In this document: piece after piece, positions 36,701-45,904 of the stretch | Layout: each line of letters begins with the position of its first letter | How positions within the stretch are numbered: the first letter of the stretch is position 1 | Assembly (NCBI GenBank): GCA_039939375.1 | Contig: JBDVJO010000001.1 | Coordinates: 62,001-126,000 of the forward strand | Source: Paracrocinitomix sp039939375 | GTDB taxonomy: Bacteria; Bacteroidota; Bacteroidia; Flavobacteriales_D; Crocinitomicaceae | Direction: 5' to 3' | DNA: 64,000 bases | Program-made: the position numbers and the translations under genes | Notes under the pieces: generated by a model | What the model was told of the DNA's origin: nothing | What the model saw: the letters and a program-made list of their open reading frames with translations, nothing else | Database searches by the model: none

Positions 36701-39700
36701 GTTCAAATACTTGCTGAATATGATGATGATTACCAAAATAAGATTAATCAAATTTACGAGATAGATGATGATACAGAGCGCAACAATGCCATCAGAGATT
36801 TGAATGGACAGATTATTGACCGAACAAACGAGCGCATACAAGAAATCAATGCCATTCTTGAAAATGATCCAAATAATGAAAACGCTAAGAAAGAGTTAGA
36901 AGAGCTGACCGAGTTTAGAGACGGTATTGAATCAAATCAAGATAAACCATTACTTGACCCAGTCAACATTGATTTAGAGAATTTATCTACTAAAGTGGAT
37001 GCCGACCAATTGATTCCAGGATACGAAGATCAATTGAAAGAAATCAATGATATTGAAGATGAATTTGATAGGAGAAAAGCACAAAACGAACTGTATGAAA
37101 GGCTATTAAGCAAGGCTAGGTCTGAGATTAAACAGTTGAACAAGCTGGCAGATGAAAATCCAGGAAACAAAGACATTAAAAAGCGTATAGAAGGTTTAAA
37201 AAAGTTAGACGATAAGGTCAATTCTGATATCGTTGAGAACGAAGACTGGATGCGTATTAACCCAAAAACTTCAGTTTCTGATATTGTTGCAGATGTTAAC
37301 GACATCAACCCTCAGTATAAAAATCGAATGAATGAAATCAATGATATTGAAGATGACAATGATAAAACTAAGGCCATCCAAGAATTGAATGATGAAACCT
37401 TGAATGCCATTGAAACAAGGTTGAATGTTATTGATAAAACCTTAAAAGACGATCCGAATAATCCAAATTTCAGAGAATTAGAAGATGAAAAGGCTGAGTT
37501 AACTAATCTGAAAAATCAAATTAAGGATGATCCGAAAACGCCTTTAGTTCAAACAGAAGATGTTACAGATATAGAAGTTTCACCTTCAGTTGATGATATA
37601 TTACCAAACTATCAATCTCAAATGAATACCATTGAAAATATGGAAACCGAAGAGATTAACCGGGAAAAAGATAAGGTGGTATTGAACAAAAGATTAATCA
37701 ATAAGATCGACCAAGAAATTGATCGATTGAATGAATTGAAATCTGAAAACCCAGATTTAACTGATAAAATTGACCAACGAATTGACGCGTTAAATACAAT
37801 TAAAGGGATTAAAGAATCTGATATCGCTATCTCTGAAGATAAAATCAAATCACTCGACACGTCAGCTGGAACAACAGATGTGAATTTAAATGAAATTGTT
37901 GCTGTTGAAGATATCGACCCTGATTATAACGCGAAGATGTCTGAAATTAATGGTAGAGACGGAGATGAGCTCGGAAGAGAAAAAGACAAGGCTGCATTGA
38001 ATAAGGACTTCATTTCTAAAATAGACAGAGAAATAGAGAAGTTAAACACTTACAAAGTAGAAAACCCAGACCAATCAGGGAAAGTGGATAAGCGAGTAGA
38101 AGGCTTAAATAACCTGAAAAAGGCGAAAGAAAGTGAACTTGAGTTAAGCCAAGAAAGGATTGAAGAATTGAGCACTACTGCCGGTTCTAATGATGTTAAT
38201 TTAAATGAAATTGTAGATGTTGAGGATATAGATCCTGATTATAACGCTGTAATTAATGAGATTAATAATGGTGGAGGAGATGAGTTATCTCAAGAAGAAA
38301 ATAAGATTAGAGCGAATGACGAATTGATTTCTAAAATAGATCGTGAGATTGAAAAATTGAATCAGTTTAAAACAGCTAACCCAGATCAATCAGATCAAGT
38401 TGATAGACGTATTGAAGCACTTAACGACCTAAAACAAGATAAGGAAGCTGAAAATGATGTGTCAGAAAATCGTGTAAAAGAATTGAACGAGCAGGCAGGT
38501 AATCTTGATGTGAATGAGGTGTTTATTAATGAATTTGTAAATGTTGAAGAAATAGATCCTGAGTACAATACTAGAATCTCTGAAATAAACAATTCTTCTG
38601 ACTCAGAATTAGAGAAAGAGAAAAACAAAGTTGCTGCAAATCAAGGTTTAATAGCTAAGATTGATTCAGAGATTAATAAGTTAAATAACCTTAGATCTGA
38701 AAAACCAGATTTATCAGATAAGATTGACAAAAGATTAGAAGGACTGAATGAATTGAAAAATGACAAAAATGCAGAAATAGAAATTTCTAAAGCGCGAATA
38801 GATGAACTATCAGATACTGCTGTTGGTCCAACTACTAATCCAATTGACTTAAGTGCGATCAATGAAACTGCAACGATACCAGAGATTGACCCAGCTTACG
38901 AAAACGATTTGGATAATATCAACTTGGCCTTACAAGATGATGTTGAGAAAGCAAAAAACAGAATAGCACTTCACAACAGATTGATTTCTAAAATTGAAAA
39001 AGAGATTGATGAGCTAAACACGTTAAAAGCAGATAATCCTGATGCTGCTGATAAGATTGACAAAAGAATTGAAAGTTTAAATGGAATTAAAAGAGACGTA
39101 CAAGAAGACTTAGCTGAAGCGCAATCAATTGTTGATGCAGCAGAAGGGCAGAGAGATCCAATTACGATTGCCACTTTAATGCCTAATTATGAAGGTGACA
39201 TGGCTGAAATTAAAAGCTCTACAGCCATTACTGAAAAAGATAGATTAGAGGGGGAGAATAACCTGAACGGTCAACTGATTAATAAAATCGATTACAAAAT
39301 TGGAGACCTGCAAGAAGAGTTAGAAGAAAATCCTGTTCAGGCAGATAAAATTGTTGAAGAAATAGAGAAGTTAGAAGAACTAAAAGAATCGAAACGAAGC
39401 GAAATTGCTCGAAATAAAGAAGTGTTGGCTAAACTTGGTGCAGATGCTGATACGGCATCTAACAATAAGTCAGTTGGCCAATTAAATCCAGAAGATTTTG
39501 CGACAGAAGAGGGGCAAGAGGTATTGGCGAATAATGAGAAAAACATCAATGAGATTAATGAAATCAGTAGTGAAATTGATGAATTAAACGAGCAATTAGA
39601 AGCCACTGATGATCCAAAAGATCGCGCTAAACTTGAAGGAGAAATTCAGAAACGTACTCTGAAAATGGCTAGAGTAGAGAATGAGGTACTTGAGGATTTA

Positions 39701-42700
39701 GCTGATGTCAATAAAAAAGAATTCCAAAACGAGAAAGACCAAATTGGTTCTGATGCTGATGTGGCAACGGCCAATAATCCGGATGATGCTGACGTAATAG
39801 ATGCGAATAGAAAATTGAAAGAAGCTGAAGTTTTGATGGTAGAAGCTGAAGATTTAAGAAATCAGGCTGAAGATGAAAAAGATCCTGTTAAAGCCAATGA
39901 ATTACTAAATGAGGCAAATCAAAAAGAAAACGAAGCGAAAACTAAAACTGATCAAGCAAAACGTATTTTCAAAACAGCACGGGTGATTGATAGCTTCAAT
40001 AAAGGTTCAGAAGAAATTGTTACTGAGGTTCCGGATAATGTTGAGGATAGAAAATCAACGCAATTATTGGATCAAGCTACACAATTAGAAGTGAAAGCGA
40101 ATGGCTTGAACCAAAGAGCAACTGAATTAAGAGATTCTGCTGAAACGGTTAAAAAGAAATACAGAGAAGCAATAGTAATAGAGGCAGACAAGTTAGACAA
40201 GCAAGCGGAGGAGCTAAGAGTTGAGTCTGCTGATATTAGAGATAAAGGAAACGACTTAAAGACGCAAGAAGATGAGTTATTGTCTATGCAATTGGATAAC
40301 AATTCTGAAAATCCGAATGAAGATAAATTAAATGAGTTGGCTACTTCTGATGATTATAAAGATATTGTTGCAGCTCAAAAATCTGCTCAAGACAACTTAG
40401 ATCAAGCCAACGAAATTGGTGAGCAAATTGAGCAAATTAAAACGCAGCAAAAGAGAACAATTAAGCAAGCCGTTGTCACTTATCAAGATGGTGGAGGAGT
40501 TGATGCAGCTATAAAAGATGATCCAAAAGTAAAAGAAGACCAAGCAAAAATTGATTCGTTAAAAGCCATCCAAAAAGCATTAAAAGATAAAGCAATGCAA
40601 GACATGGCTGATGTGAATAATTTATTGGATAAAAACGGTGAAAACAAAGATGATTTAGTAGCTATGTTAAACAATGATATTACTCCAAAAGACAAATCTA
40701 CTTTACCGCAAGTTCAAGATTCTTTGTCAGCTGACTTTGAAGCGCCGGATGTTTTAGTAACTGATATATTCAGAACGACCAACGACCCTATTTATGGTCA
40801 GGATAAAGCCATTCCTATGGATCAAAAAACCAGTGGATTGGTTTATAAAGTACAAGTTGGAGCATTCAGAAAACCTTTACCGCAAGACCACTTTAAAGAA
40901 TTCGCACCAGTTTCAGGTCAAAAATTAGATAACGGAGTGACAAGGTATATGGCTGGATACTTCACAAAAGAGAATACTGCTAACAATGCAAGAGGGCAGA
41001 TTAGAGGGATTGGATACGGAGATGCCTTTGTTGTAGCCTACTGCAATGGTGAAAGAATTACAATTGCAGAAGCTAGAAAAATTGAAGCTGGTGAAATTGT
41101 TTGCGAAGGAACTACGAATAACGAAAACTTTACGAATAACGGCGGAAACCAAAATAATGACAATAACGGAAATAACGAAAACGCAACGAATCAAAATAAC
41201 GGAGGCAACGACAATAACGCAGGTAACCAAAACAATGGTGGAATCGACAATAATGATGGTAACCAGAATAACGGAAATGATAACAACGACAACAACACCG
41301 TGAACCAAAACAATGGAAACAATGGCAATGATGTTCAACCTAATAATGAAACTGAAGAAAACTTAGTTTCTTATTACACGAACTTCCCAGATGCTGCTAG
41401 AGCAACACAAGTTGAAATTGTAAAAGGATTGTTCTTCACCGTTCAAATTGGAGTGTATACCAAACCAGTTAAGCCAGCTGTATTATTCAATATTCAACCA
41501 TTGAATTCACAAAAATTAGAAAATGGTAACATCCGTTATTCAACAGGGAAGTATACTTCAGTTGCAGATGCAACGGTTAGAAAGAATGAAACAGTAACAA
41601 TTGGTGTGACTGATGCCTTTGTTACCGCCTACTTTAATGGCGAAAGAATTACTATTAGCAGAGCGAACGAAATCTTGGCAGAACAAGGTGCAAGTGCCCT
41701 TTACAATTCGCCAGAAAATGCAGAGGCTAACTTCTCAGGTTCAAACCCTGAGACTAATCCGGTTGATACAACTACAGTTAACCCAGTTGATACTACAGAT
41801 ACCAACCCTAATGACACCACGGATCAAAATCCGACTACAAATAATGAAAAGACCGGACTCTTATCTGATCAAACTGATGGGGATACCGGTCCTCCTTACC
41901 GCGTTAACCTTGGGTATTTCCAAGGTGAAGTGCCTGTTGTGTTTACCGATAAGTTATTGAACAATCAAGATGAAGGCATTCTTTCAATTTCTGATATTCA
42001 AGATAACGTGCTTTATTTTGTCGGGACCTATGATTCTAAAGAAGAAGCTGAATCTAGAAAAGCTGAATTGATATCAAAAGGATTTAATGATGCAGAAATC
42101 GTTTCGTTAATTCCTGACGAGCCTGCGCAAGATGAGGTTGTTTATTATCCTGAAGGTGTTTATTACAGAATTTTAATGGGAAGATATGAGGATGAAATTC
42201 CTGGAGAATATGCAACGATTTTATTACAAACTGAAAATTTGTTAGAAACGGAACAAGACGTTGAAGGTGCTACTTACTTAATGTCAACCAAAATCAACGA
42301 TTTTGATGAGATTCAAGATAACCTCAATGAATTCTCTGATTTAGGTTTTGAAGACATGGAAATAATTTCGTATTATCAATATGACCCTATCCCATTATTG
42401 CAGGCAGAGAAGATTACTAATGGTGATCCAATTGGTAAATTGCAAAAATATGAAACACCTAAGGGAGTCAGCGCTGACCCTTACTTGTACAATAAAGACG
42501 CGATTTACTTTAGAATAGAAGTAGGAAAATTCTTTGAGTCAGTGCCAGGAGAATTTACCGAGTTATTATTTAACAACAGTGAAGAAAACATTTTAAGAGA
42601 AGAAACAATTGATCAAGAAGTGATTTATCATACTGAAAATTCATACTCATATGATGAGACAGAGCAAAAGAAAAATGATTTAATCGCTAAAGGGTTTAAA

Positions 42701-42778
42701 GACGCAAAAATTATTGCTTTCCATAAGTATGATGAAATTTCATTGCTTAAAGCATTAGAATTATTAGGAATAGAATAA
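33785..42778 (+). CDS. Giant TPR/beta-propeller/coiled-coil protein with five SPOR-like domains
   Basis: This protein has about 2997 residues. I start at the GTG at 33785 because it opens a typical signal peptide (MRLFFKSISLLILLVLCSISSFA before QTI); the longest frame begins with TTG 13 codons earlier. In order: TPR-like helices (25-150), a PD40/WD40-like propeller (about 158-339, with YDVFRS and YFCSKGHNSMGGYD), a small beta domain (343-430), Asp/Glu/Lys-rich coiled coil (516-2316) including ten repeats, an Asn-rich linker, and five SPOR-like domains (about 2353-2439, 2548-2639, 2703-2777, 2789-2876, 2904-2996). SPOR domains bind glycan strands lacking stem peptides. TPR plus propeller recalls T9SS PorE, but no OmpA domain is present. 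It may span the periplasm as an envelope tether; that is inference. Confidence 0.8.
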   Translation: MRLFFKSISLLILLVLCSISSFAQTIEDKLKEADDYFEKGLYIEAEKLYSQVLPTKPRDYDLNFKYGTCLLFSSHDKTKAISHLQHAVKSPSIDKRAYYFMGRAYHLNYQFKEAEKYYLMFRDQASSGQLKDHDVEAMLNGCKFGRKLLSNITDMIVMEKKEINEGSFYDLYDQIKLNGSINPTDQFGTKYDKKMGHRAVIFFPKNSPNIFFSSYGDDGATGLDIYQMKRLPNGKFSLPGKVRGQVNTDKDEAYAYMHPNGKYLYFCSKGHNSMGGYDVFRSVYDPKTDSFGPPENLDFAISSPDDDLLYVVDSLDRTAFFASRRESQDGKLFVYEVRVERLKMQIAAIKGSFVNTIVPSNKEVNIEIEDFSSGTQIGSFNSKSTNGDYFITFPKGGKYKYFITVKGSDVTHYAVVEVPLLQELRPLKQKISLLRDDAGEQYVKIENLFDEAFEDPVTVMAEIYKELSKLQPNAENFNLDSLNAQGAVDQIFVENGLNSFSTQDEVEKTVADKVEDLKEDQKENQENANIAYNLASEKSDQANEKMLQLNKLLDEAENATDPAEKKRLFEEVYDLKNEIEDLNSDAQNLIELGNELDKDAIENGLEVLQAEKVLNEIKEVPDGDKNALANAVNANGDFFKDQIKDKTVAPDLLEEIIAAGNEDTKASSKLNSEIIGLKNDKKTAEQNKKILEDKLANTKKSKDKEIIEDQILEIESELSTINDQINKKQNDYDKIVSGGGNDKAHLVRVADEVGDDKYDNSAYAEELSDEKKDGIKSKVEGNDLTANLEVVTETLKDNGAGSKVDLFASDEKRNNYGLDAWTEDIDKEIKNLQDELNTASPERKKRILEEIQEFENLKDQKRNEYEVVEVDPKDINSDVNKNEIVDDYETRKNQINEITDEGDRVNANLKLNQELLDEIQDEKRRLNEILDDNPDADNVRDRLNNLNEIEDDLNNEINKDKQWLTDNGQKDNVQILAEYDDDYQNKINQIYEIDDDTERNNAIRDLNGQIIDRTNERIQEINAILENDPNNENAKKELEELTEFRDGIESNQDKPLLDPVNIDLENLSTKVDADQLIPGYEDQLKEINDIEDEFDRRKAQNELYERLLSKARSEIKQLNKLADENPGNKDIKKRIEGLKKLDDKVNSDIVENEDWMRINPKTSVSDIVADVNDINPQYKNRMNEINDIEDDNDKTKAIQELNDETLNAIETRLNVIDKTLKDDPNNPNFRELEDEKAELTNLKNQIKDDPKTPLVQTEDVTDIEVSPSVDDILPNYQSQMNTIENMETEEINREKDKVVLNKRLINKIDQEIDRLNELKSENPDLTDKIDQRIDALNTIKGIKESDIAISEDKIKSLDTSAGTTDVNLNEIVAVEDIDPDYNAKMSEINGRDGDELGREKDKAALNKDFISKIDREIEKLNTYKVENPDQSGKVDKRVEGLNNLKKAKESELELSQERIEELSTTAGSNDVNLNEIVDVEDIDPDYNAVINEINNGGGDELSQEENKIRANDELISKIDREIEKLNQFKTANPDQSDQVDRRIEALNDLKQDKEAENDVSENRVKELNEQAGNLDVNEVFINEFVNVEEIDPEYNTRISEINNSSDSELEKEKNKVAANQGLIAKIDSEINKLNNLRSEKPDLSDKIDKRLEGLNELKNDKNAEIEISKARIDELSDTAVGPTTNPIDLSAINETATIPEIDPAYENDLDNINLALQDDVEKAKNRIALHNRLISKIEKEIDELNTLKADNPDAADKIDKRIESLNGIKRDVQEDLAEAQSIVDAAEGQRDPITIATLMPNYEGDMAEIKSSTAITEKDRLEGENNLNGQLINKIDYKIGDLQEELEENPVQADKIVEEIEKLEELKESKRSEIARNKEVLAKLGADADTASNNKSVGQLNPEDFATEEGQEVLANNEKNINEINEISSEIDELNEQLEATDDPKDRAKLEGEIQKRTLKMARVENEVLEDLADVNKKEFQNEKDQIGSDADVATANNPDDADVIDANRKLKEAEVLMVEAEDLRNQAEDEKDPVKANELLNEANQKENEAKTKTDQAKRIFKTARVIDSFNKGSEEIVTEVPDNVEDRKSTQLLDQATQLEVKANGLNQRATELRDSAETVKKKYREAIVIEADKLDKQAEELRVESADIRDKGNDLKTQEDELLSMQLDNNSENPNEDKLNELATSDDYKDIVAAQKSAQDNLDQANEIGEQIEQIKTQQKRTIKQAVVTYQDGGGVDAAIKDDPKVKEDQAKIDSLKAIQKALKDKAMQDMADVNNLLDKNGENKDDLVAMLNNDITPKDKSTLPQVQDSLSADFEAPDVLVTDIFRTTNDPIYGQDKAIPMDQKTSGLVYKVQVGAFRKPLPQDHFKEFAPVSGQKLDNGVTRYMAGYFTKENTANNARGQIRGIGYGDAFVVAYCNGERITIAEARKIEAGEIVCEGTTNNENFTNNGGNQNNDNNGNNENATNQNNGGNDNNAGNQNNGGIDNNDGNQNNGNDNNDNNTVNQNNGNNGNDVQPNNETEENLVSYYTNFPDAARATQVEIVKGLFFTVQIGVYTKPVKPAVLFNIQPLNSQKLENGNIRYSTGKYTSVADATVRKNETVTIGVTDAFVTAYFNGERITISRANEILAEQGASALYNSPENAEANFSGSNPETNPVDTTTVNPVDTTDTNPNDTTDQNPTTNNEKTGLLSDQTDGDTGPPYRVNLGYFQGEVPVVFTDKLLNNQDEGILSISDIQDNVLYFVGTYDSKEEAESRKAELISKGFNDAEIVSLIPDEPAQDEVVYYPEGVYYRILMGRYEDEIPGEYATILLQTENLLETEQDVEGATYLMSTKINDFDEIQDNLNEFSDLGFEDMEIISYYQYDPIPLLQAEKITNGDPIGKLQKYETPKGVSADPYLYNKDAIYFRIEVGKFFESVPGEFTELLFNNSEENILREETIDQEVIYHTENSYSYDETEQKKNDLIAKGFKDAKIIAFHKYDEISLLKALELLGIE
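36418..39480 (+). repeat. Ten coding repeats of about 97-114 residues
   Basis: Within the giant gene, ten units start near 36418, 36711, 37003, 37290, 37587, 37898, 38216, 38534, 38876 and 39169. Each opens with a consensus like VEDIDPxYxxxIxEIN, then a helix with KxxLNxxLISKID, then EIxxLNxLKxxNPDxxDKIDxRI, and ends in an acidic linker. The later units are most alike (VEDIDPDYNA occurs twice), suggesting growth by duplication in that half. They are predicted helical hairpins or coiled coil. Confidence 0.8.
41115..41345 (+). repeat. Asn-rich low-complexity linker coding repeat
   Basis: Between the first and second SPOR-like domains of the giant, about 77 residues consist of short units like GGNQNNDNN, GGNDNNAGNQNN and GNDNNDNN. 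The DNA is a degenerate aay-rich repeat. This is likely a flexible spacer that can change length by slippage. Confidence 0.75.
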
Positions 42779-42787
42779 CAGTTAGAT

Positions 42788-43066
42788 ATGGAAGAAACTG
42801 ATGTAGATGTATTAGAAAAGGTAGAACAAAAAACGGATGTTGAAAAATCAAGAAGTTTAGTTGTTTATAATGATGACGTAAATACGTTTGATCATGTAAT
42901 TAATTCATTAGTTAAAGTTTGTAACCATGAATTAATACAGGCCGAACAATGCACATGGATTGTCCATTACAATGGTAAATGTGCCGTTAAAGAGGGAGAG
43001 TTTAAGAAACTCCGACCACTAAGACAAGCTTTGAATGAAAGAGGTCTCACAGCCAAAATTCATTAA
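42788..43066 (+). CDS. clpS: ATP-dependent Clp protease adaptor ClpS
   Basis: This 92-residue adaptor delivers N-end-rule substrates to ClpAP-type proteases. After a short, charged N-terminal tail the core begins at LVVYNDDVNTFDHVINSL, whose NDD residues bind the N-degron amino group, and continues with CTWIVHYNGKC and the ending LRQALNERGLTAKI. Length is normal. It follows the giant gene by nine bases. In many Bacteroidota clpS is close to prmA, so the envelope genes here look inserted into that neighbourhood. Confidence 0.92.
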   Translation: MEETDVDVLEKVEQKTDVEKSRSLVVYNDDVNTFDHVINSLVKVCNHELIQAEQCTWIVHYNGKCAVKEGEFKKLRPLRQALNERGLTAKIH

Positions 43067-43070
43067 TAAA

Positions 43071-43098
43071 AAAAGGTCATCCAATTGGATGACCTTTT
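43071..43098. terminator. Bidirectional rho-independent terminator
   Basis: AAAAGGTCATCC, loop AATT, GGATGACCTTTT: a perfect 12-bp stem with A/T tails on both sides, placed between the convergent clpS and subtilisin genes. It should stop both transcripts. Confidence 0.9.
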
Positions 43099-43119
43099 CT
43101 TTTATGCCAAAGTTACAGA

Positions 43120-45240
43120 TTATAACACTTGCAATTTTTGGCTGATAACACCTGCAGAAGTTTGAATAACTACTACATAAATTCCACTACTGAAAGTGCT
43201 AATATTAATCGTGTTTTTATTGGATTCGTTCACTAAAAGTTGTCCGGTTGAGCTGTAAACGGAATAGTTTATAACTTCTCCAGAAATTTCAACTTTTGTT
43301 CCTTTCGCCGGATTTGGATAGATACCAAACGATTCATTTTCGTAACCGTTTGTTCCTGCTACTTCTCCACATACAGTAAAGTTCATTTCAGATTGACATT
43401 GATTATCATCAGCTACAATTAAGGTATAATCCCCAACTCCTACGAATTGTAAATCTTCAAAATTTGTTCCGTTACTCCATATATATTCGTAATTCCCAGT
43501 TCCTCCATGAACATCCACTTCTATACTTCCATCTTCTAATCCTTGTTCATCACAATAAACCGTTCCTTCAATTACTATTTCTTCAGGAGAAACCAATTCA
43601 ATTTGTTCTGAATATAGACAGTTATTGGCATCCGTTATTGTTAGATTATAGATCCCTGCACCTAAACCCGTTAAATCTGATCCCGTTGTATTGTCATCCC
43701 ATTGATAAGTGTAAGGAGCCATTCCGCCGAAGGCAGAAGCATGAATTTCTCCATTATGATCTTCAAAACATTTTAAGTTAGTCGTCTTTACTTGGGCCGC
43801 AAGTTCTGAGCTTACTGTTACTTCAATTTCATCAGTAAAAATACAACCGGCTGTGTCTGTTAACGTTAATTCGTATAATCCTGAATGAGTAGTTGTTGTT
43901 GAAAAGCCGTGATCTTCGTTTGACCAAATAACGTTGTTAAATTGACTACTGTCATAATTTGTCAGTTGTAATAACACCTCACCAGAGCTACAAAGTACGG
44001 TAGAACTAATATTATAATCCGGCTCCATCAGATAGGTGGAAGTCATTTGAAGTGCTGCGCCAGCATCTATTCTTCCTGCACCTAAAAGCCCTGCATAAGT
44101 CGGATTCAATGCGTCTACATTTTGGGCAGTAGTTTTCAAAATAGTCTCTACTTCTTCAAATGTTAAACAGGGTTGCACTGACTTCATTAAGCCAATTAAA
44201 CCTGAAACATAAGGCGTGGCGAACGAACTTCCATTTCCTGTTAAGTACCAGCCACTTGATACGGTTAAAGCAACATCATATCCGGGAGCAACTAAGTCCA
44301 CTTTGTCATTATGTTGATGCGTAGTAGCTGGATCTCCCATAGTACGCTCATGATTATCTGCAGGACCAACACTTGAAACTGCAATAACATGATTTAGTGC
44401 GGCAGGATAAACATAATTAGAAGCACCACCACAAGTTGATCCATTTCCGGCTGCTGCCACTATAATCGAGCCGTTGTTATACGCTTCATCAATTATCGAT
44501 TGAGCATAGCCACTATAATAGCATCCTCCTGACCAGCTTAAGTTAATTACTTTTGCACCGGCATAAGTGGCATCCAAAATGGCGTTATAATTCATATTAA
44601 GTAATTGCAATGCACAATCAGCTCCTATAGAACTTTTCCCTTCATTATTATGTGTATTTCCTGCAGCAGTTATAGCAACAGCCGTTCCGTGGTAGTAATT
44701 TGAATAGTTAAAAACTGAATCGTATGCAACTACTGTGCCTTGCAATTCCTCATGATTTAAGTCAAAATTGGTGTCAGAAATACTGATTAATACCGAGCTG
44801 TCTCCAGTTGATACGCTCCATGCTTCTTCGGCATTGATTAAATCTAAAGCGTAATCATTTTGGAAAGTTAAATTATAATCATTTGGAGTGAATAGTGGAG
44901 TATATTCTGGCGCTTCTTCTGCTTTTTTTAGAATCGAATTGTCTTTATTTATTGCTTCAATTAAAGATCCTGAATTGCAATCACACGTAATTTCATATAC
45001 TTTCAAAAGTTCCACATTTCTGCTTGAAGGCACCGCTTGTTGAATAGCTGAAATTTGAAAATCATTGATGTATTCTTGTAAATCTGCATTTGAAGAACTA
45101 AGCCCTTCACTCTGATTAATAGTTTGTACAGCTTCAAATTCTATGGTTGCCCATATTTTGGATGTTGAAACTTGAGCATTTAAAAAACCAGGAATGCTAA
45201 TTAGGCAGATTAATAATGCTTGTGATAGGGTAGTTGACAT
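43120..45240 (-). CDS. Secreted subtilisin-like serine protease, T9SS cargo
   Basis: This 706-residue S8 peptidase has a signal peptide and a prodomain (about 25-125). The triad is complete: Asp156 in SISDTNFD, His184 in YYHGTAVA and Ser339 in GNGSSFATP; Asn266 in AAAGNGS is the oxyanion residue. After the protease come two SprB-like/PKD-type repeats (LKCFEDHNGEIHASAFGG with YQWDDN, and the related CDEQGLEDGSIEVDVHGG with YIWSNG). The last 75 residues (FGIYPNPAKGTKVEI to SQKLQVL) are a type A T9SS C-terminal sorting domain. It is secreted across the outer membrane and anchored to the surface, probably on A-LPS. Confidence 0.93.
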   Translation of the reverse strand: MSTTLSQALLICLISIPGFLNAQVSTSKIWATIEFEAVQTINQSEGLSSSNADLQEYINDFQISAIQQAVPSSRNVELLKVYEITCDCNSGSLIEAINKDNSILKKAEEAPEYTPLFTPNDYNLTFQNDYALDLINAEEAWSVSTGDSSVLISISDTNFDLNHEELQGTVVAYDSVFNYSNYYHGTAVAITAAGNTHNNEGKSSIGADCALQLLNMNYNAILDATYAGAKVINLSWSGGCYYSGYAQSIIDEAYNNGSIIVAAAGNGSTCGGASNYVYPAALNHVIAVSSVGPADNHERTMGDPATTHQHNDKVDLVAPGYDVALTVSSGWYLTGNGSSFATPYVSGLIGLMKSVQPCLTFEEVETILKTTAQNVDALNPTYAGLLGAGRIDAGAALQMTSTYLMEPDYNISSTVLCSSGEVLLQLTNYDSSQFNNVIWSNEDHGFSTTTTHSGLYELTLTDTAGCIFTDEIEVTVSSELAAQVKTTNLKCFEDHNGEIHASAFGGMAPYTYQWDDNTTGSDLTGLGAGIYNLTITDANNCLYSEQIELVSPEEIVIEGTVYCDEQGLEDGSIEVDVHGGTGNYEYIWSNGTNFEDLQFVGVGDYTLIVADDNQCQSEMNFTVCGEVAGTNGYENESFGIYPNPAKGTKVEISGEVINYSVYSSTGQLLVNESNKNTINISTFSSGIYVVVIQTSAGVISQKLQVL

Positions 45241-45337
45241 AATTTTTTTTTGGCTAAGCTATGTCAGCATATCCCAACTTAAATTCGATATTTTCCCAAC
45301 GTATAGAAAATGAGGTTTAGAGTGATGAGATGAATTA

Positions 45338-45349
45338 CCAAACGTTTGG
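45338..45349. promoter_or_regulatory. 12-bp palindrome CCAAACGTTTGG
   Basis: A perfect 12-bp palindrome lies in the 262-bp gap between the divergent subtilisin gene and the small gene at 45503. A related half-site, CGTTTGGT, recurs at 45431-45438. The pair looks like a regulator site, but no protein is known here to bind it. No gene or RNA was recognised in the rest of the gap. Confidence 0.3.
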
Positions 45350-45502
45350 AAACCCTTGGTTTTGTTGGGTTTTAAGTGTGGCTTGAAACGTTAGAACAAG
45401 GTTGGTGCTTGTTGGGAAACTACAATTCTACGTTTGGTAAAATGAATAGTCATACTCAATGAGTTAGGCATACTTTAGATAGAGTAAATAAATTCTATCA
45501 AC

Positions 45503-45904
45503 ATGTTTAATAAAATGATCATCCACAAATATTCAGGTGTTATAATGATGGAAACTGAATTACACCACATCAAGCTAAAAGGGAACGTTTTGGTTTTGCG
45601 ATCAAAAAATGTGGTTCCGAATGATGAGAACATTATGGATACTATCCATGCTATTAAAGAGGTGATTCCTACAGAAAAAGTCCATCTATTCGTAGATAAC
45701 TCAAACGGTATTGTTCTCAACAAAAATCAAAGAAGATTATTTATTGAGCAATTAGAAGAATTAGTAGATGTTGTCGCGGTAAAAAATTCTGGTTGGACTT
45801 CTCGGTTATTATATAATTTAATTAAGCGATTTGATAAACCTAAAATGCCAATATTGCTAATGGAATCTGAAGATCAAATGGGGCAATTATTCTTAAAAAG
45901 TTAG
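45503..45904 (+). CDS. Hypothetical protein, 133 residues, alpha/beta
   Basis: This protein has no signal peptide or membrane segment. The pattern of strands and helices (IIHKYSGVIMMETELHHIKLKGNVLVL, then a long helix, VHLFVDNSNGIV, a helix, VVAVKN, a helix and MPILLMES) suggests a small Rossmann-like or STAS-like alpha/beta fold, but no diagnostic motif is present, so no function is assigned. It stands alone between two divergently placed leftward genes; its last four bases overlap the end of the membrane-protein gene that converges with it. Confidence 0.7.
   Translation: MFNKMIIHKYSGVIMMETELHHIKLKGNVLVLRSKNVVPNDENIMDTIHAIKEVIPTEKVHLFVDNSNGIVLNKNQRRLFIEQLEELVDVVAVKNSGWTSRLLYNLIKRFDKPKMPILLMESEDQMGQLFLKS

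Noticed and set aside
40925..41960. Overlapping frames inside the giant gene (41046-41303, 41613-41960, 40925-41338)
   Set aside because: They are side effects of low-complexity Asn/Thr-rich codons in the real frame and have no start context or domain.
33785..42778. Naming the giant PorE (T9SS)
   Set aside because: It has TPR and a propeller, but no OmpA-type domain; the end is SPOR-like and the coiled coil is far too long for PorE.
45503..45904. STAS-domain regulator
   Set aside because: The alpha/beta pattern is suggestive but no conserved phosphorylatable Ser motif or partner kinase is present.
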